Below, piece after piece: positions 9,569 to 15,542 of a stretch of DNA of 18,879 bases (within the stretch, counting starts at the first letter, position 1; each line of letters opens with the position of its first letter). The position numbers were made by a program, and so were the translations under genes. The notes below the pieces were generated by a model. The model was not told where the DNA came from. It saw only the letters and a program-made list of their open reading frames with translations, and did not search any database. The stretch lies in assembly GCA_045130275.1 (NCBI GenBank), contig JBGUPL010000050.1, forward strand, positions 1-18,879, read 5' to 3'. The DNA is from F23-D06 sp045130275 (lineage in GTDB: Bacteria; Bacteroidota; Bacteroidia; Bacteroidales; WCHB1-69).

Positions 9569-10782
9569 CCGTTTCCCTCCGGTGTCTTTTTTGTGAATTT
9601 AGGAGTTTTGGCAACTAACACATTACGCAGGTTGGGGTCTGCATGTTTGGTGTAAATCGTAGTCATCTCAAGGGAATGGTGGTCAGCCAGCTGTTTGACG
9701 GACAAAGGATCCATTCCGTTCTTTATCATATCTGTCATTCCTGTGTCACGGAACGAGTAGAGTTGCATTTCTTCAGGAAGATTTAGAGCTTTCCTCAACT
9801 TCACCCATTGTTTGGATAAAGTGGCATCACCCATTCTCACAGCACAAGTTTTGAAACCATTACCAAAAATATAATCTGTATTCTTACCATATTGGATACC
9901 TATGTCCAGGAAGTTCTGCAGTATCTCATCGGTCAGAGGCACAATTCTTTCGTGGTTGTTCTTGGCCACATCTTTTCTGATTATGAGTTGCTTGTCGGCG
10001 AATGAGAGGTCGCTGACCACGAGGTAACGCAATTCTTTGGGACGAATCAGACTCCCATAGATCAGCTTTATCATAAGCAGGAAGCGCGGATTCTTGTATC
10101 TTAAGTATTCCTCAATCCTGCTCCTTGTTTCTTCGGGAATCAGAACCCTCTTCTTTTCCTCGGTTTTCCTCGTCTTAATCTTTAGAAAGTGGTTCTCTTT
10201 GCAGTAGCATTTTTCAACCATCCAAGAGAAAAATGCGCTTCCCTGCTTAATATAAGTATTGTAAGAGTGTGCTGACAAATCCTCTCCGTTTGGGTTCTTT
10301 CTCTCATTTGCAATATAATCCATGAACCGCACTATCATGGTGTGGGAAATCATGGAAGAATAGATTCCTTTCTGCTGTTTCTCTACCCATTCCCGGAAGA
10401 CCGTGACGAATGTCTTGTATGTTCGATAAGTGGCAGGGCGGAGTGTCTTTTCGATCTCCTCCATATATTTCCGAGTCACCTCTTGTATTGGAGTGTACAT
10501 TCGTGAATCCTCTCCCTGAAAATATGGATTCCAGCCCGTGGAGAGCCTCATATTCAAGGCAATGATGATGTTGTTGATGTGTTTCTTCGCCTCGCTTTTG
10601 GAGGAATAACGGCTCATAAGCCGTGCAAGTCGGATTTTCTTTCTTGCAAGCTCTTGGGTTTGTGGATTTTCCACATAATACTCAATGAGCCATCCCGACT
10701 TGTTGGTTTTCAGAGTAGCCGGCAGATAATTGACAGCGGAATACTCCGAAGATACTGCTAACCTGTTGTGATTTACTGACAT
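9565..10782 (-). CDS. tyrosine recombinase / site-specific integrase
   Basis: The 405-residue product is a tyrosine recombinase that would integrate and excise the neighbouring element. An N-terminal arm-binding-type region (about 15-90) and a SAM-like core-binding domain (about 95-195) precede the catalytic domain. Visible catalytic residues are R247 in LIRPKEL, a beta-hairpin lysine near K270-K274, R345 in YSFRDTG, H368 and the nucleophile Y377 in TTIYTKH. The first histidine of the usual HxxR box is tyrosine (Y342). I chose ATG 10782 (MSVNHNRLAV). The longer open frame runs back into the tRNA gene and cannot be coding there. The gene lies 147 bp from the tRNA-Ser 3' end, the classical place for an integrase. 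It is much more AT-rich than the tail genes it meets. Confidence 0.93.
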   Translation of the reverse strand: MSVNHNRLAVSSEYSAVNYLPATLKTNKSGWLIEYYVENPQTQELARKKIRLARLMSRYSSKSEAKKHINNIIIALNMRLSTGWNPYFQGEDSRMYTPIQEVTRKYMEEIEKTLRPATYRTYKTFVTVFREWVEKQQKGIYSSMISHTMIVRFMDYIANERKNPNGEDLSAHSYNTYIKQGSAFFSWMVEKCYCKENHFLKIKTRKTEEKKRVLIPEETRSRIEEYLRYKNPRFLLMIKLIYGSLIRPKELRYLVVSDLSFADKQLIIRKDVAKNNHERIVPLTDEILQNFLDIGIQYGKNTDYIFGNGFKTCAVRMGDATLSKQWVKLRKALNLPEEMQLYSFRDTGMTDMIKNGMDPLSVKQLADHHSLEMTTIYTKHADPNLRNVLVAKTPKFTKKTPEGNG

Positions 10783-10894
10783 TTTTTTTTTGGTTTTGCC
10801 AAGCAATCGTGCGGATTGTCGAGCAAAATCAAAGAAATACACTTTGTCTCGTTTCTGTCTCAGTTTTAACGCAAAAATCAGCAAACTACGCTTG

Positions 10895-10907
10895 TAATTT
10901 GCTGATT
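10895..10907. other. possible integrase arm-type site near tRNA-Ser
   Basis: TAATTTGCTGATT occurs here, 23 bp from the tRNA 3' end on the element side. The same 13 bases occur at 14384-14396 near the tRNA-Gly fragment. TTTGCTGA at 10898-10905 is also the right arm of an inverted repeat with TCAGCAAA at 10878-10885. Inverted and repeated short motifs next to an attachment core are typical of recombinase binding sites. The binding function is inferred. Confidence 0.4.
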
Positions 10908-10929
10908 CTGATTGGGTTTCGGACTTCTG

Positions 10930-11014
10930 CGGAGAGAGAGGGATTCGAACCCCCGGAGGTGTTACCCTCAACGGTTTTCAAGACCGCCGCAATCGACCGC
11001 TCTGCCATCTCTCC
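10930..11014 (-). tRNA. tRNA-Ser(UGA)
   Basis: The minus strand folds as a class II tRNA of 85 nt. The acceptor arms are GGAGAGA and TCTCTCC. The anticodon stem is GCGGT/ACCGT with loop CTTGAAA, giving anticodon UGA, which reads UCA. There is a long variable arm (around GAGGGTAACACCTC) and a T-arm with loop TTCGAAT. CCA is not encoded. A perfect -7 box lies just upstream. The 3' end faces the integrase, so this tRNA is the likely attachment site for the left element, and it remains intact. Confidence 0.96.
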
Positions 11015-11026
11015 TTTTTCGGGCGG

Positions 11027-11034
11027 CAAAAATA
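11027..11034 (-). promoter_or_regulatory. -7 box of the tRNA-Ser promoter
   Basis: The minus strand reads TATTTTTG, a perfect match to the Bacteroidetes -7 consensus TAnnTTTG, ending 12 bp before the tRNA 5' end. The upstream -33 element is weak: TTTC at 11051-11054, with 16 bp spacing rather than the usual 19-21. Confidence 0.6.
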
Positions 11035-11108
11035 GTATTTTTTCCGACACGAAATGCATTTGTAATCCGGAATTTCATGTTTCATTCCTATTTTATTCAT
11101 AATCGTCT

Positions 11109-11178
11109 GGCTATTAGCTTTTGGCTCTTGGCTTTTAGCTTTTAACATTCGGCTATTCACAGCCAATAGCTAATAGCC
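11109..11178. repeat. long inverted repeat downstream of the ABC ATPase gene
   Basis: Positions 11109-11126 and 11161-11178 are inverted copies matching at 17 of 18 bases, separated by 34 bases that hold further variants of TAGCTTTTGGCT. The structure begins 5 bp after the ABC ATPase stop, so it could act as a terminator or RNA 3' end. It is made of short words (GGCTATTAGC, TTTTGGCT) repeated in both orientations, like the simple repeats in the other chromosomal gaps. Confidence 0.6.
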
Positions 11179-11183
11179 AAAAG

Positions 11184-11951
11184 CTAAAGTCTCTTCGTGA
11201 TAAACCCCTCCTCGGACACGGCGTACCGCTCCGTCAAATCGAAACAGCTCCGGATGTTTTCCTCCGTCAACACCGCGCTTTTGTCGCCGAAGTGCAGCAT
11301 CTTCCCTTCCTTCAGCAACAAGATTTCCTTGGAATAAGCCTTCGCGATCGGCAAGTCGTGCAGGATGATGAGCACCGTGACGTGCCGCTCTTCGTTGAGC
11401 TCCTGCAATATGTCCATGATCTCGAACTTGTGTGTGACGTCGATGTTCGACAGCGGCTCGTCCAGGAGCAGGATACCTGTCTGCTGTGCCATCGCGCGGG
11501 CGATCATGACCCGCTGACGCTCGCCACCGCTCAACGACTGTATCAATGTGTCTCTATAGTGCCAAACGTTGCATTTCTGCAACATTGCCTCTACAATCTC
11601 CTTGTCCTCGGCTCGTTGCATTTCCCATGGGGTCTGATACGGGTTGCGTCCCAACATCACGTAGTCGAACACGGAAATGTCGAACACGATGTCCTGGTAT
11701 TGCGGCACGTAGGCGATTTTCCTCGCCAATTCCATCATCTTGTACTCCCCCATCGGCTTCCCTTCCAACATAATCGTGCCGCCACTCGGCTGCAACAACC
11801 CGACGATGCATTTCAACAACGTGGTCTTGCCGGAACCGTTCGGTCCCAGAATCGAGCAGAAGCCACCTTGCGGGAAGCTTACGGACAAGTCGTTGAAAAT
11901 CACGCGGTTGTCGTAGGCGAATGTCAGATTGTCTATGCGGATGCAGTCCAT
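11184..11951 (-). CDS. ABC transporter ATP-binding protein, iron-siderophore/cobalamin type
   Basis: This 255-residue ATPase would power uptake of a metal chelate such as ferric siderophore, haem or cobalamin through an inner-membrane permease (FecE/BtuD/FhuC-like). All nucleotide-binding motifs are intact: Walker A GPNGSGKT (36-43), Q-loop Q84 in YVPQYQD, signature LSGGERQ (140-146), Walker B LLLDE (161-165), D-loop SNID and switch histidine H198 in ILHD. Length is normal for the family. The permease and binding-protein genes usually found beside it are missing from the window: mutL lies upstream and a tRNA downstream. Substrate cannot be told from sequence. It may be read with mutL, since only a 106-bp repeat-filled gap separates them. 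Confidence 0.92.
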   Translation of the reverse strand: MDCIRIDNLTFAYDNRVIFNDLSVSFPQGGFCSILGPNGSGKTTLLKCIVGLLQPSGGTIMLEGKPMGEYKMMELARKIAYVPQYQDIVFDISVFDYVMLGRNPYQTPWEMQRAEDKEIVEAMLQKCNVWHYRDTLIQSLSGGERQRVMIARAMAQQTGILLLDEPLSNIDVTHKFEIMDILQELNEERHVTVLIILHDLPIAKAYSKEILLLKEGKMLHFGDKSAVLTEENIRSCFDLTERYAVSEEGFITKRL

Positions 11952-11985
11952 GTTTTAAGGGGCTAAGGTCAAAGTTAATGGTTTA

Positions 11986-12037
11986 AAGTCTAAGTCTAAG
12001 TTTTAAGTCTAAGTCTCAAGTCTCAAGTCTTAAGTCT
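11986..12037. repeat. AAGTCT short tandem repeat between mutL and the ABC ATPase gene
   Basis: Seven perfect AAGTCT words occur at 11986, 11992, 12005, 12011, 12018, 12025 and 12032, spaced 6 or 7 bp apart apart from one degenerate unit. Decayed copies extend to about 12055. The array fills most of the intergenic gap. The mixed 6- and 7-bp period suggests slippage or an AAGTCT(C/T) unit. No coding or promoter signal is visible in it. Confidence 0.85.
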
Positions 12038-12057
12038 TACGTCTCAAATCTCTCGTC

Positions 12058-13923
12058 TCACTCGAAGTAGTGCCGCAGTTCTTCCGCGCCGAAGATGTGC
12101 AGCGTGCTCTTCCCCGAGGGTGTCAACGTGGGCATGTCGCTTTCGAACAGTCTGCGAATCAACGCTTTGATCTCGTCTTGCGTGGCAGGAATGCGCTGGC
12201 GGGAGCGTTTCTGCCGGGCCAGACTCTGCGCGATGCCGGAGATTTTGTCGCCCTTGTGAATGACTTGGTTGGTCTGGTAGGCGGTCAGCACGTTTTCGAT
12301 AAGTGCCTGCACGTCACCTTCTTCCTCTTCATCGTTGGGGGTGGCGTTGACGGCCAAGTGCGTGTTGTCGATCTTTTCGAGGTCGTAGCCCAACCGGAGG
12401 AAATCCTCCTTCAGCGAGATGGCCAAGTCGGTTTGGGCGGCGGTGAGTGTCACCGTCTGCGGGAAAAGGCTTTGCTGCGGCCGTATCGGAGTGTTTTTCA
12501 GCGCGTTCACATAGGAATCGTACAAGATCCGTTCCTGCACGTTGGGCAAATCGGCGGCCATCACCTGACCGTTCAGCTCGAAAAAGAGGTAACGACCTCC
12601 AAACACGAAAAACGGGATGTTTTCAGGCAGTTCGAGTGTGTTTTGATCTGTTCCTTGCTGGAAATCAACCGTTTGCTGTTCCTCTTTCGGGTATTCCACC
12701 TTCTCTACGTTCAGTTCTTTGAGGAAGTTCTCCCAGTCGTTGGAGGTGGGCGTCTCGCGACGAAATCCGCCGCCACCGAACTGCTGGAATGGCGAGCTGT
12801 GCTTCTTCTCCGGCACCTTGTCGAAAGGATTGTAGTTCGGATTCGTGCGGATGGTAGGCGCGACAATCTCTTTGTTCTCGGGACGGTCGGTGATAATATC
12901 AGGGAAGGAGTCATCAAAGTCGATCATCGGAGTGAGCGACATGGTGCCGAGGGCTTTCTTCACCGTGGAGTTGAGAAATCCGAAAAACAACCGCTCGTCC
13001 TGCAACTTGACCTCCACTTTGGTTGGACTGACGTTGACGTCAATCATAGCGGGGTCGATTTCGAGGGCGATGAAGTAAGCGGGGTGCGAACCCTGCGGGA
13101 TGAGGTCGGCGTACGCCTTCTCGACCGCGAAGTTGAGCAGACTGTGTCGCACGTAGCGATGGTTGATAAACATGTATTGCTCGCTTTTCCGCTTGGCGTT
13201 TTCGGGCTTTGCGATGAAGCCGGTGATGCGCATCAACTCGTGGTCGAGTTCCACTGGGAAGAGCTTGTCGTTGAAGTGCTGCCCGAAGATATTGACGATG
13301 CGCTGGCGCATGTTGGAGGCGGGCAGCAGCAGAACGAGTTTGCCGTCGTTATAGTATTGAAAGGTGAGGTCGTGGTGGATGAGGGCGACACGGTAGAACT
13401 CCTCTTCGATGTGGGTGAGCTCCACCTTGTCGGACTTGAGGAAGTTGCGTCTCGCGGGCACATTGAAGAAGAGGTTCTTGACAGCGATGGAGGTGCCGTC
13501 GGCGCAGGTGACGGGCGCATGTTCCTTGATGTCAGCACCTTCAATGAGGACGAGGGTGCCCATCTCGTCGGCGGCGGGCTTGGTTTTGAGCTCCACGTGC
13601 GCGATGGCCGCGATGGAGGCGAGGGCTTCGCCGCGGAATCCCTTGGTGCAGATGTGGAACAGGTCGTCGGCCTTGCGCAGCTTGGAGGTGGCGTGCCGCT
13701 CGAAGCAGAGTCGCGCGTCGTTGAAGGACATGCCCTTGCCGTTGTCGGTCACCTGGATAAGCGTTTTGCCGGCATCCTTAACGATAAGCTGGATCTGGGT
13801 CGCGCCGGCATCCACGGCGTTTTCAAGCAATTCTTTGACCACGGAGGCGGGGCGTTGCACCACCTCTCCGGCCGCAATCTGGTTCGCCACCGCGTCGGGC
13901 AGCAGGCGTATTATGTCTTCCAT
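12058..13923 (-). CDS. mutL: DNA mismatch repair protein MutL
   Basis: The 621-residue protein couples mismatch recognition by MutS to downstream repair. The N-terminal GHKL ATPase is complete: IAAGEVVQRPASVVKELLEN with E31 and N35, DNGKGM (60-65), HATSK (77-81) and GFRGEAL (95-101). A transducer domain continues to about residue 335, including DVNVSPTKVEV. A variable, Pro/Gln/Asn-rich linker runs to about 440 and then the dimerisation domain. The DQHAxxER endonuclease motif is not seen: the corresponding place reads MAADLPNVQERILYD, so nicking activity is doubtful. The ATG lies 51 bp after the preceding gene's stop, across an octamer repeat. Probably cotranscribed from the promoter at about 14240. 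Confidence 0.97.
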   Translation of the reverse strand: MEDIIRLLPDAVANQIAAGEVVQRPASVVKELLENAVDAGATQIQLIVKDAGKTLIQVTDNGKGMSFNDARLCFERHATSKLRKADDLFHICTKGFRGEALASIAAIAHVELKTKPAADEMGTLVLIEGADIKEHAPVTCADGTSIAVKNLFFNVPARRNFLKSDKVELTHIEEEFYRVALIHHDLTFQYYNDGKLVLLLPASNMRQRIVNIFGQHFNDKLFPVELDHELMRITGFIAKPENAKRKSEQYMFINHRYVRHSLLNFAVEKAYADLIPQGSHPAYFIALEIDPAMIDVNVSPTKVEVKLQDERLFFGFLNSTVKKALGTMSLTPMIDFDDSFPDIITDRPENKEIVAPTIRTNPNYNPFDKVPEKKHSSPFQQFGGGGFRRETPTSNDWENFLKELNVEKVEYPKEEQQTVDFQQGTDQNTLELPENIPFFVFGGRYLFFELNGQVMAADLPNVQERILYDSYVNALKNTPIRPQQSLFPQTVTLTAAQTDLAISLKEDFLRLGYDLEKIDNTHLAVNATPNDEEEEGDVQALIENVLTAYQTNQVIHKGDKISGIAQSLARQKRSRQRIPATQDEIKALIRRLFESDMPTLTPSGKSTLHIFGAEELRHYFE

Positions 13924-13941
13924 TAGGTTAGTAGGTTAGAG

Positions 13942-13965
13942 GGTTTGAAGGTTTGAAGGTTTGAA
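13942..13965. repeat. GGTTTGAA tandem repeat before mutL
   Basis: Three perfect consecutive copies of the octamer GGTTTGAA lie at 13942, 13950 and 13958, flanked by degenerate GGTTA-like units on both sides. They fill the 51-bp gap between the small membrane protein stop and the mutL start. Copy-number change would alter leader length before mutL, although no effect can be read from sequence. Confidence 0.85.
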
Positions 13966-13974
13966 GGTTAAGGG

Positions 13975-14217
13975 TTAGAAGAACTTCCAGATGACGATGC
14001 CGAGGATCACCACCAGAAACACCATGAAAAGTATGGTGATGGAGAAGTTGTTTTTGCGTTCGGCGGTATGGTTTCGCTTGCTTTGCCACTCGTCGTGGAG
14101 GTTGCGGGCGAAGTCTCTCCGCGCATCACCGGTGGACTCCTCTTTCTTGGGGTCGTAAAATCTGGGCTTGTAGTTGAATTCCCGGGGTTCTCTGTTGTTG
14201 AAAAACGTGAATGCCAT
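13975..14217 (-). CDS. small C-terminally anchored membrane protein, unknown function
   Basis: An 80-residue protein beginning MAFTFFNNREPREFNYKPRF. The first 55 residues are charged and hydrophilic, with YDPKKEE and a basic stretch. Residues about 57-79 (NFSITILFMVFLVVILGIVI and on) form one transmembrane helix ending at the C-terminus, so the body should face the cytoplasm. There is no signal peptide. Short proteins of this build are, from recall, common upstream of mutL in Bacteroidales, but I know of no function. A good promoter lies just upstream, so this is probably the first gene of the mutL transcript. Confidence 0.85.
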   Translation of the reverse strand: MAFTFFNNREPREFNYKPRFYDPKKEESTGDARRDFARNLHDEWQSKRNHTAERKNNFSITILFMVFLVVILGIVIWKFF

Positions 14218-14236
14218 AATCGTAGATTTTGTTTGG

Positions 14237-14268
14237 CAAAGGTACTATTTTTTTTTATATGGCGGAAA
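14237..14268 (-). promoter_or_regulatory. promoter of the small membrane protein / mutL operon
   Basis: The minus strand has TACCTTTG at 14244-14237, a perfect Bacteroidetes -7 box. TTTC at 14268-14265 lies 20 bp upstream, close to the -33 TTTG consensus at normal spacing. The -7 box ends 19 bp before the start codon of the small membrane protein. Confidence 0.75.
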
Positions 14269-14287
14269 TGAAATATTTTAAAACACA

Positions 14288-14313
14288 TAGAGACGTTGCA
14301 AGCAACGTCTCTA
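14288..14313. repeat. 26-bp hairpin palindrome next to the tRNA-Gly fragment
   Basis: TAGAGACGTTGC at 14288-14299 pairs perfectly with GCAACGTCTCTA at 14302-14313, leaving AA between the 12-bp arms. Read on the minus strand it follows directly after the tRNA-Gly-like 3' end and precedes a T-rich stretch, so it could be the tRNA terminator. The arm sequence also resembles a palindromic dispersed repeat I recall from Bacteroidetes and cyanobacteria. Confidence 0.7.
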
Positions 14314-14318
14314 CATTT

Positions 14319-14346
14319 GAGCGGAAAACGAGACTCGAACTCGCGA
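14319..14346 (-). other. tRNA-Gly 3' fragment, likely attachment-site duplicate
   Basis: On the minus strand this segment reads as a T-arm plus the 3' acceptor strand: GCGAG, loop TTCGAGT, CTCGT, then TTTCCGC. From recall it equals the last bases of Bacteroidales tRNA-Gly(GCC). The rest of a tRNA is absent, because beyond 14346 the sequence is unrelated. Integration at a tRNA 3' end leaves an intact tRNA at one end and such a copy at the other. The geometry puts the element on the high-coordinate side and the chromosome (mutL) on the low side. Confidence 0.65.
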
Positions 14347-14383
14347 TTTTAACGCCAGCTTTCAAAGCCTCCACACGTTTCCC

Positions 14384-14396
14384 TAATTTGCTGATT
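14384..14396. other. possible integrase arm-type site near the tRNA-Gly fragment
   Basis: TAATTTGCTGATT is identical to the 13-mer at 10895-10907 and lies 38 bp inside the element from the tRNA-Gly-like core. Relative to their tRNAs the two copies point the same way. Related recombinases may therefore have used both sites. The role is inferred. Confidence 0.4.
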
Positions 14397-14441
14397 GTTA
14401 ATACTATATGAATTTCAATTCAAGGGATTTTCATCGGGTTT

Positions 14442-14463
14442 TGTCCCGATACTGTCCCGATAC
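14442..14463. repeat. tandem 11-bp repeat
   Basis: TGTCCCGATAC occurs twice in direct, gap-free succession at 14442-14452 and 14453-14463. It lies about 100 bp inside the element end, where accessory recombinase sites are expected. Confidence 0.75.
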
Positions 14464-14631
14464 AATACAATAAAAATAACTGATTTTCAATCAGTTATCA
14501 GCACTTCATTTCGCCGATTCGACGTACAAAATCGGCGTTTCATTACTTAATCTCTCAAAGAGCGATGAGGCCAAGATGACACTGCTTGTTTATGGTCAAA
14601 TTCTTGAACTCGTTGGATTGCAGCAACATAA

Positions 14632-14665
14632 TGCTGCAAATTTTGCTACAAAATTTTGCTGCAAA
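14632..14665. repeat. TGCTRCAAA triple repeat
   Basis: TGCTGCAAA at 14632, TGCTACAAA at 14644 and TGCTGCAAA at 14657 repeat at 12-13 bp. The last two belong to adjacent 13-bp units, ATTTTGCTACAAA and ATTTTGCTGCAAA. Period and position suggest protein-binding sites near an element end, but no binding protein can be named. Confidence 0.65.
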
Positions 14666-14879
14666 AATACGCACTTTTTTGACACCAACAACGTATTATT
14701 CAATAAGATGGTAAATTTTTTTTCTTCAAAAAATGCAACAAAAAATGTAGCATAAAATGTATTACAATTCGGTTGCTTTTTAGGTGGAACGGTCACAAGC
14801 CAAAACTACAGGCCATGGACAGCTACAACGTCGTATATAACTATTGTAACAGATATGCTGATCGGATATGAAAAAATAC

Positions 14880-14924
14880 TATTTTTGCGCACCTTTTGGA
14901 AGTTCATTTTCGCATTCCAAAAGG
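14880..14924 (+). promoter_or_regulatory. promoter -7 box followed by a strong hairpin
   Basis: TATTTTTG at 14880-14887 matches the Bacteroidetes -7 consensus exactly. The -33 region (GCTG at 14857-14860) is poor. Just downstream, CCTTTTGGAA (14892-14901) pairs perfectly with TTCCAAAAGG (14915-14924) across a 13-base loop, and GCA/TGC extends the stem past one bulge. A transcript starting here would open with this hairpin, and no gene follows for 600 bp. It may be a small RNA. Confidence 0.4.
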
Positions 14925-15185
14925 ATGCCTCAAAGCCTCTCCCCTGTAATTGACGGTTGGAAATGATGAGGATTTGTCCAGGAGCGGTGAGAACATAAAA
15001 TAATCGCTGGAGCGGTTTTGGGAGGTACGAAGTAGCCTGAATTGGCACGTCGTAGGAATTTTCGCCGAAGAAAACGGCATTATTCCGTTGGTTATCAGCA
15101 GTTTGGAAACAGCATGAAGTCCGAACCGCTTAAATTTTGCAATATTGTCCTCAAAGAGGTAAGACCACATTTTTTCAAAAAAATC

Positions 15186-15385
15186 ACAAGACAAACAAGA
15201 CAACGCTGATAATCAATAAATTACAGGCAAATTACAACAAGACAGTACTAAGTCTTAACAAGACATAACGAGATAAATCCGCCTTTGAGATTTTTCACAA
15301 GTACAATATGACAAAAATAGCAATTTTGTCTTGTTTTTATCTTCTTGTAAGACAATAAGATAAGTTAAAAACGGCTTTGTCTTGT
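15186..15385. repeat. iteron-like cluster of six ACAAGAC words
   Basis: ACAAGAC occurs at 15186, 15195, 15237 and 15258. Its complement GTCTTGT occurs at 15328 and 15379. Flanks are A-rich, giving a consensus near aACAAGACaaa. Six copies of a 7-mer in 200 bp far exceed chance (about 0.02 expected counting both strands). The cluster ends about 125 bp before the -7 box of the restriction operon, so it could be an operator array, an origin or a transfer-related site. Confidence 0.75.
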
Positions 15386-15510
15386 TTGGCAAGCGAGAAT
15401 ATGTGAAATATCGGCGTGGATTTTAAAAAAAATTTTTGCTCTTACGAGATATGTGTGGACGATCTCTATTTTGCGTGCATACAACCTGTAACAAGTTTTG
15501 GAAAAAAATG

Positions 15511-15518
15511 TAACTTTG
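15511..15518 (+). promoter_or_regulatory. -7 box of the restriction-modification operon
   Basis: TAACTTTG is an exact match to TAnnTTTG and ends 24 bp before the ATG at 15543. It lies inside the longer open frame that begins at TTG 15498, which argues that translation starts at 15543. No good -33 TTTG lies 19-21 bp upstream, so the promoter may be weak or activator-dependent. Confidence 0.65.
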
Positions 15519-15542
15519 CGGCCTAATTTAAAGATAGACGAT

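Larger units (their letters stand above)
14347..15542. other. gene-poor end of the right element
   Basis: No convincing gene is present in this AT-rich stretch of about 1.2 kb. It contains several short features: a tandem TGTCCCGATAC pair (14442-14463); a 9-bp-stem hairpin (14477-14497); an 8-bp-stem hairpin (CGCCGATT/AATCGGCG, 14512-14537); three TGCTRCAAA repeats (14632-14665); a promoter with a hairpin (14880-14924); and six ACAAGAC words (15186-15385). Open frames between 14806 and 15203 on the minus strand look non-coding or decayed. Confidence 0.7.

Noticed and set aside
10783..10971. Upstream extension of the integrase frame
   Set aside because: It runs through the tRNA-Ser sequence and its flank; ATG 10782 gives a normal-length integrase.
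12070..13926. 618-codon open frame antisense to the whole of mutL
   Set aside because: It mirrors the mutL frame, its translation has no recognisable domain, and mutL itself is unmistakable. Codon bias commonly keeps such antisense frames open.
14806..15203. Two overlapping minus-strand frames of 80 and 99 codons
   Set aside because: They overlap in different frames with no family resemblance. A decayed gene is possible but cannot be supported.
15498..15542. TTG start giving a 15-residue longer endonuclease
   Set aside because: A perfect -7 promoter box lies within the extension, so this part is upstream of or at the transcript start.
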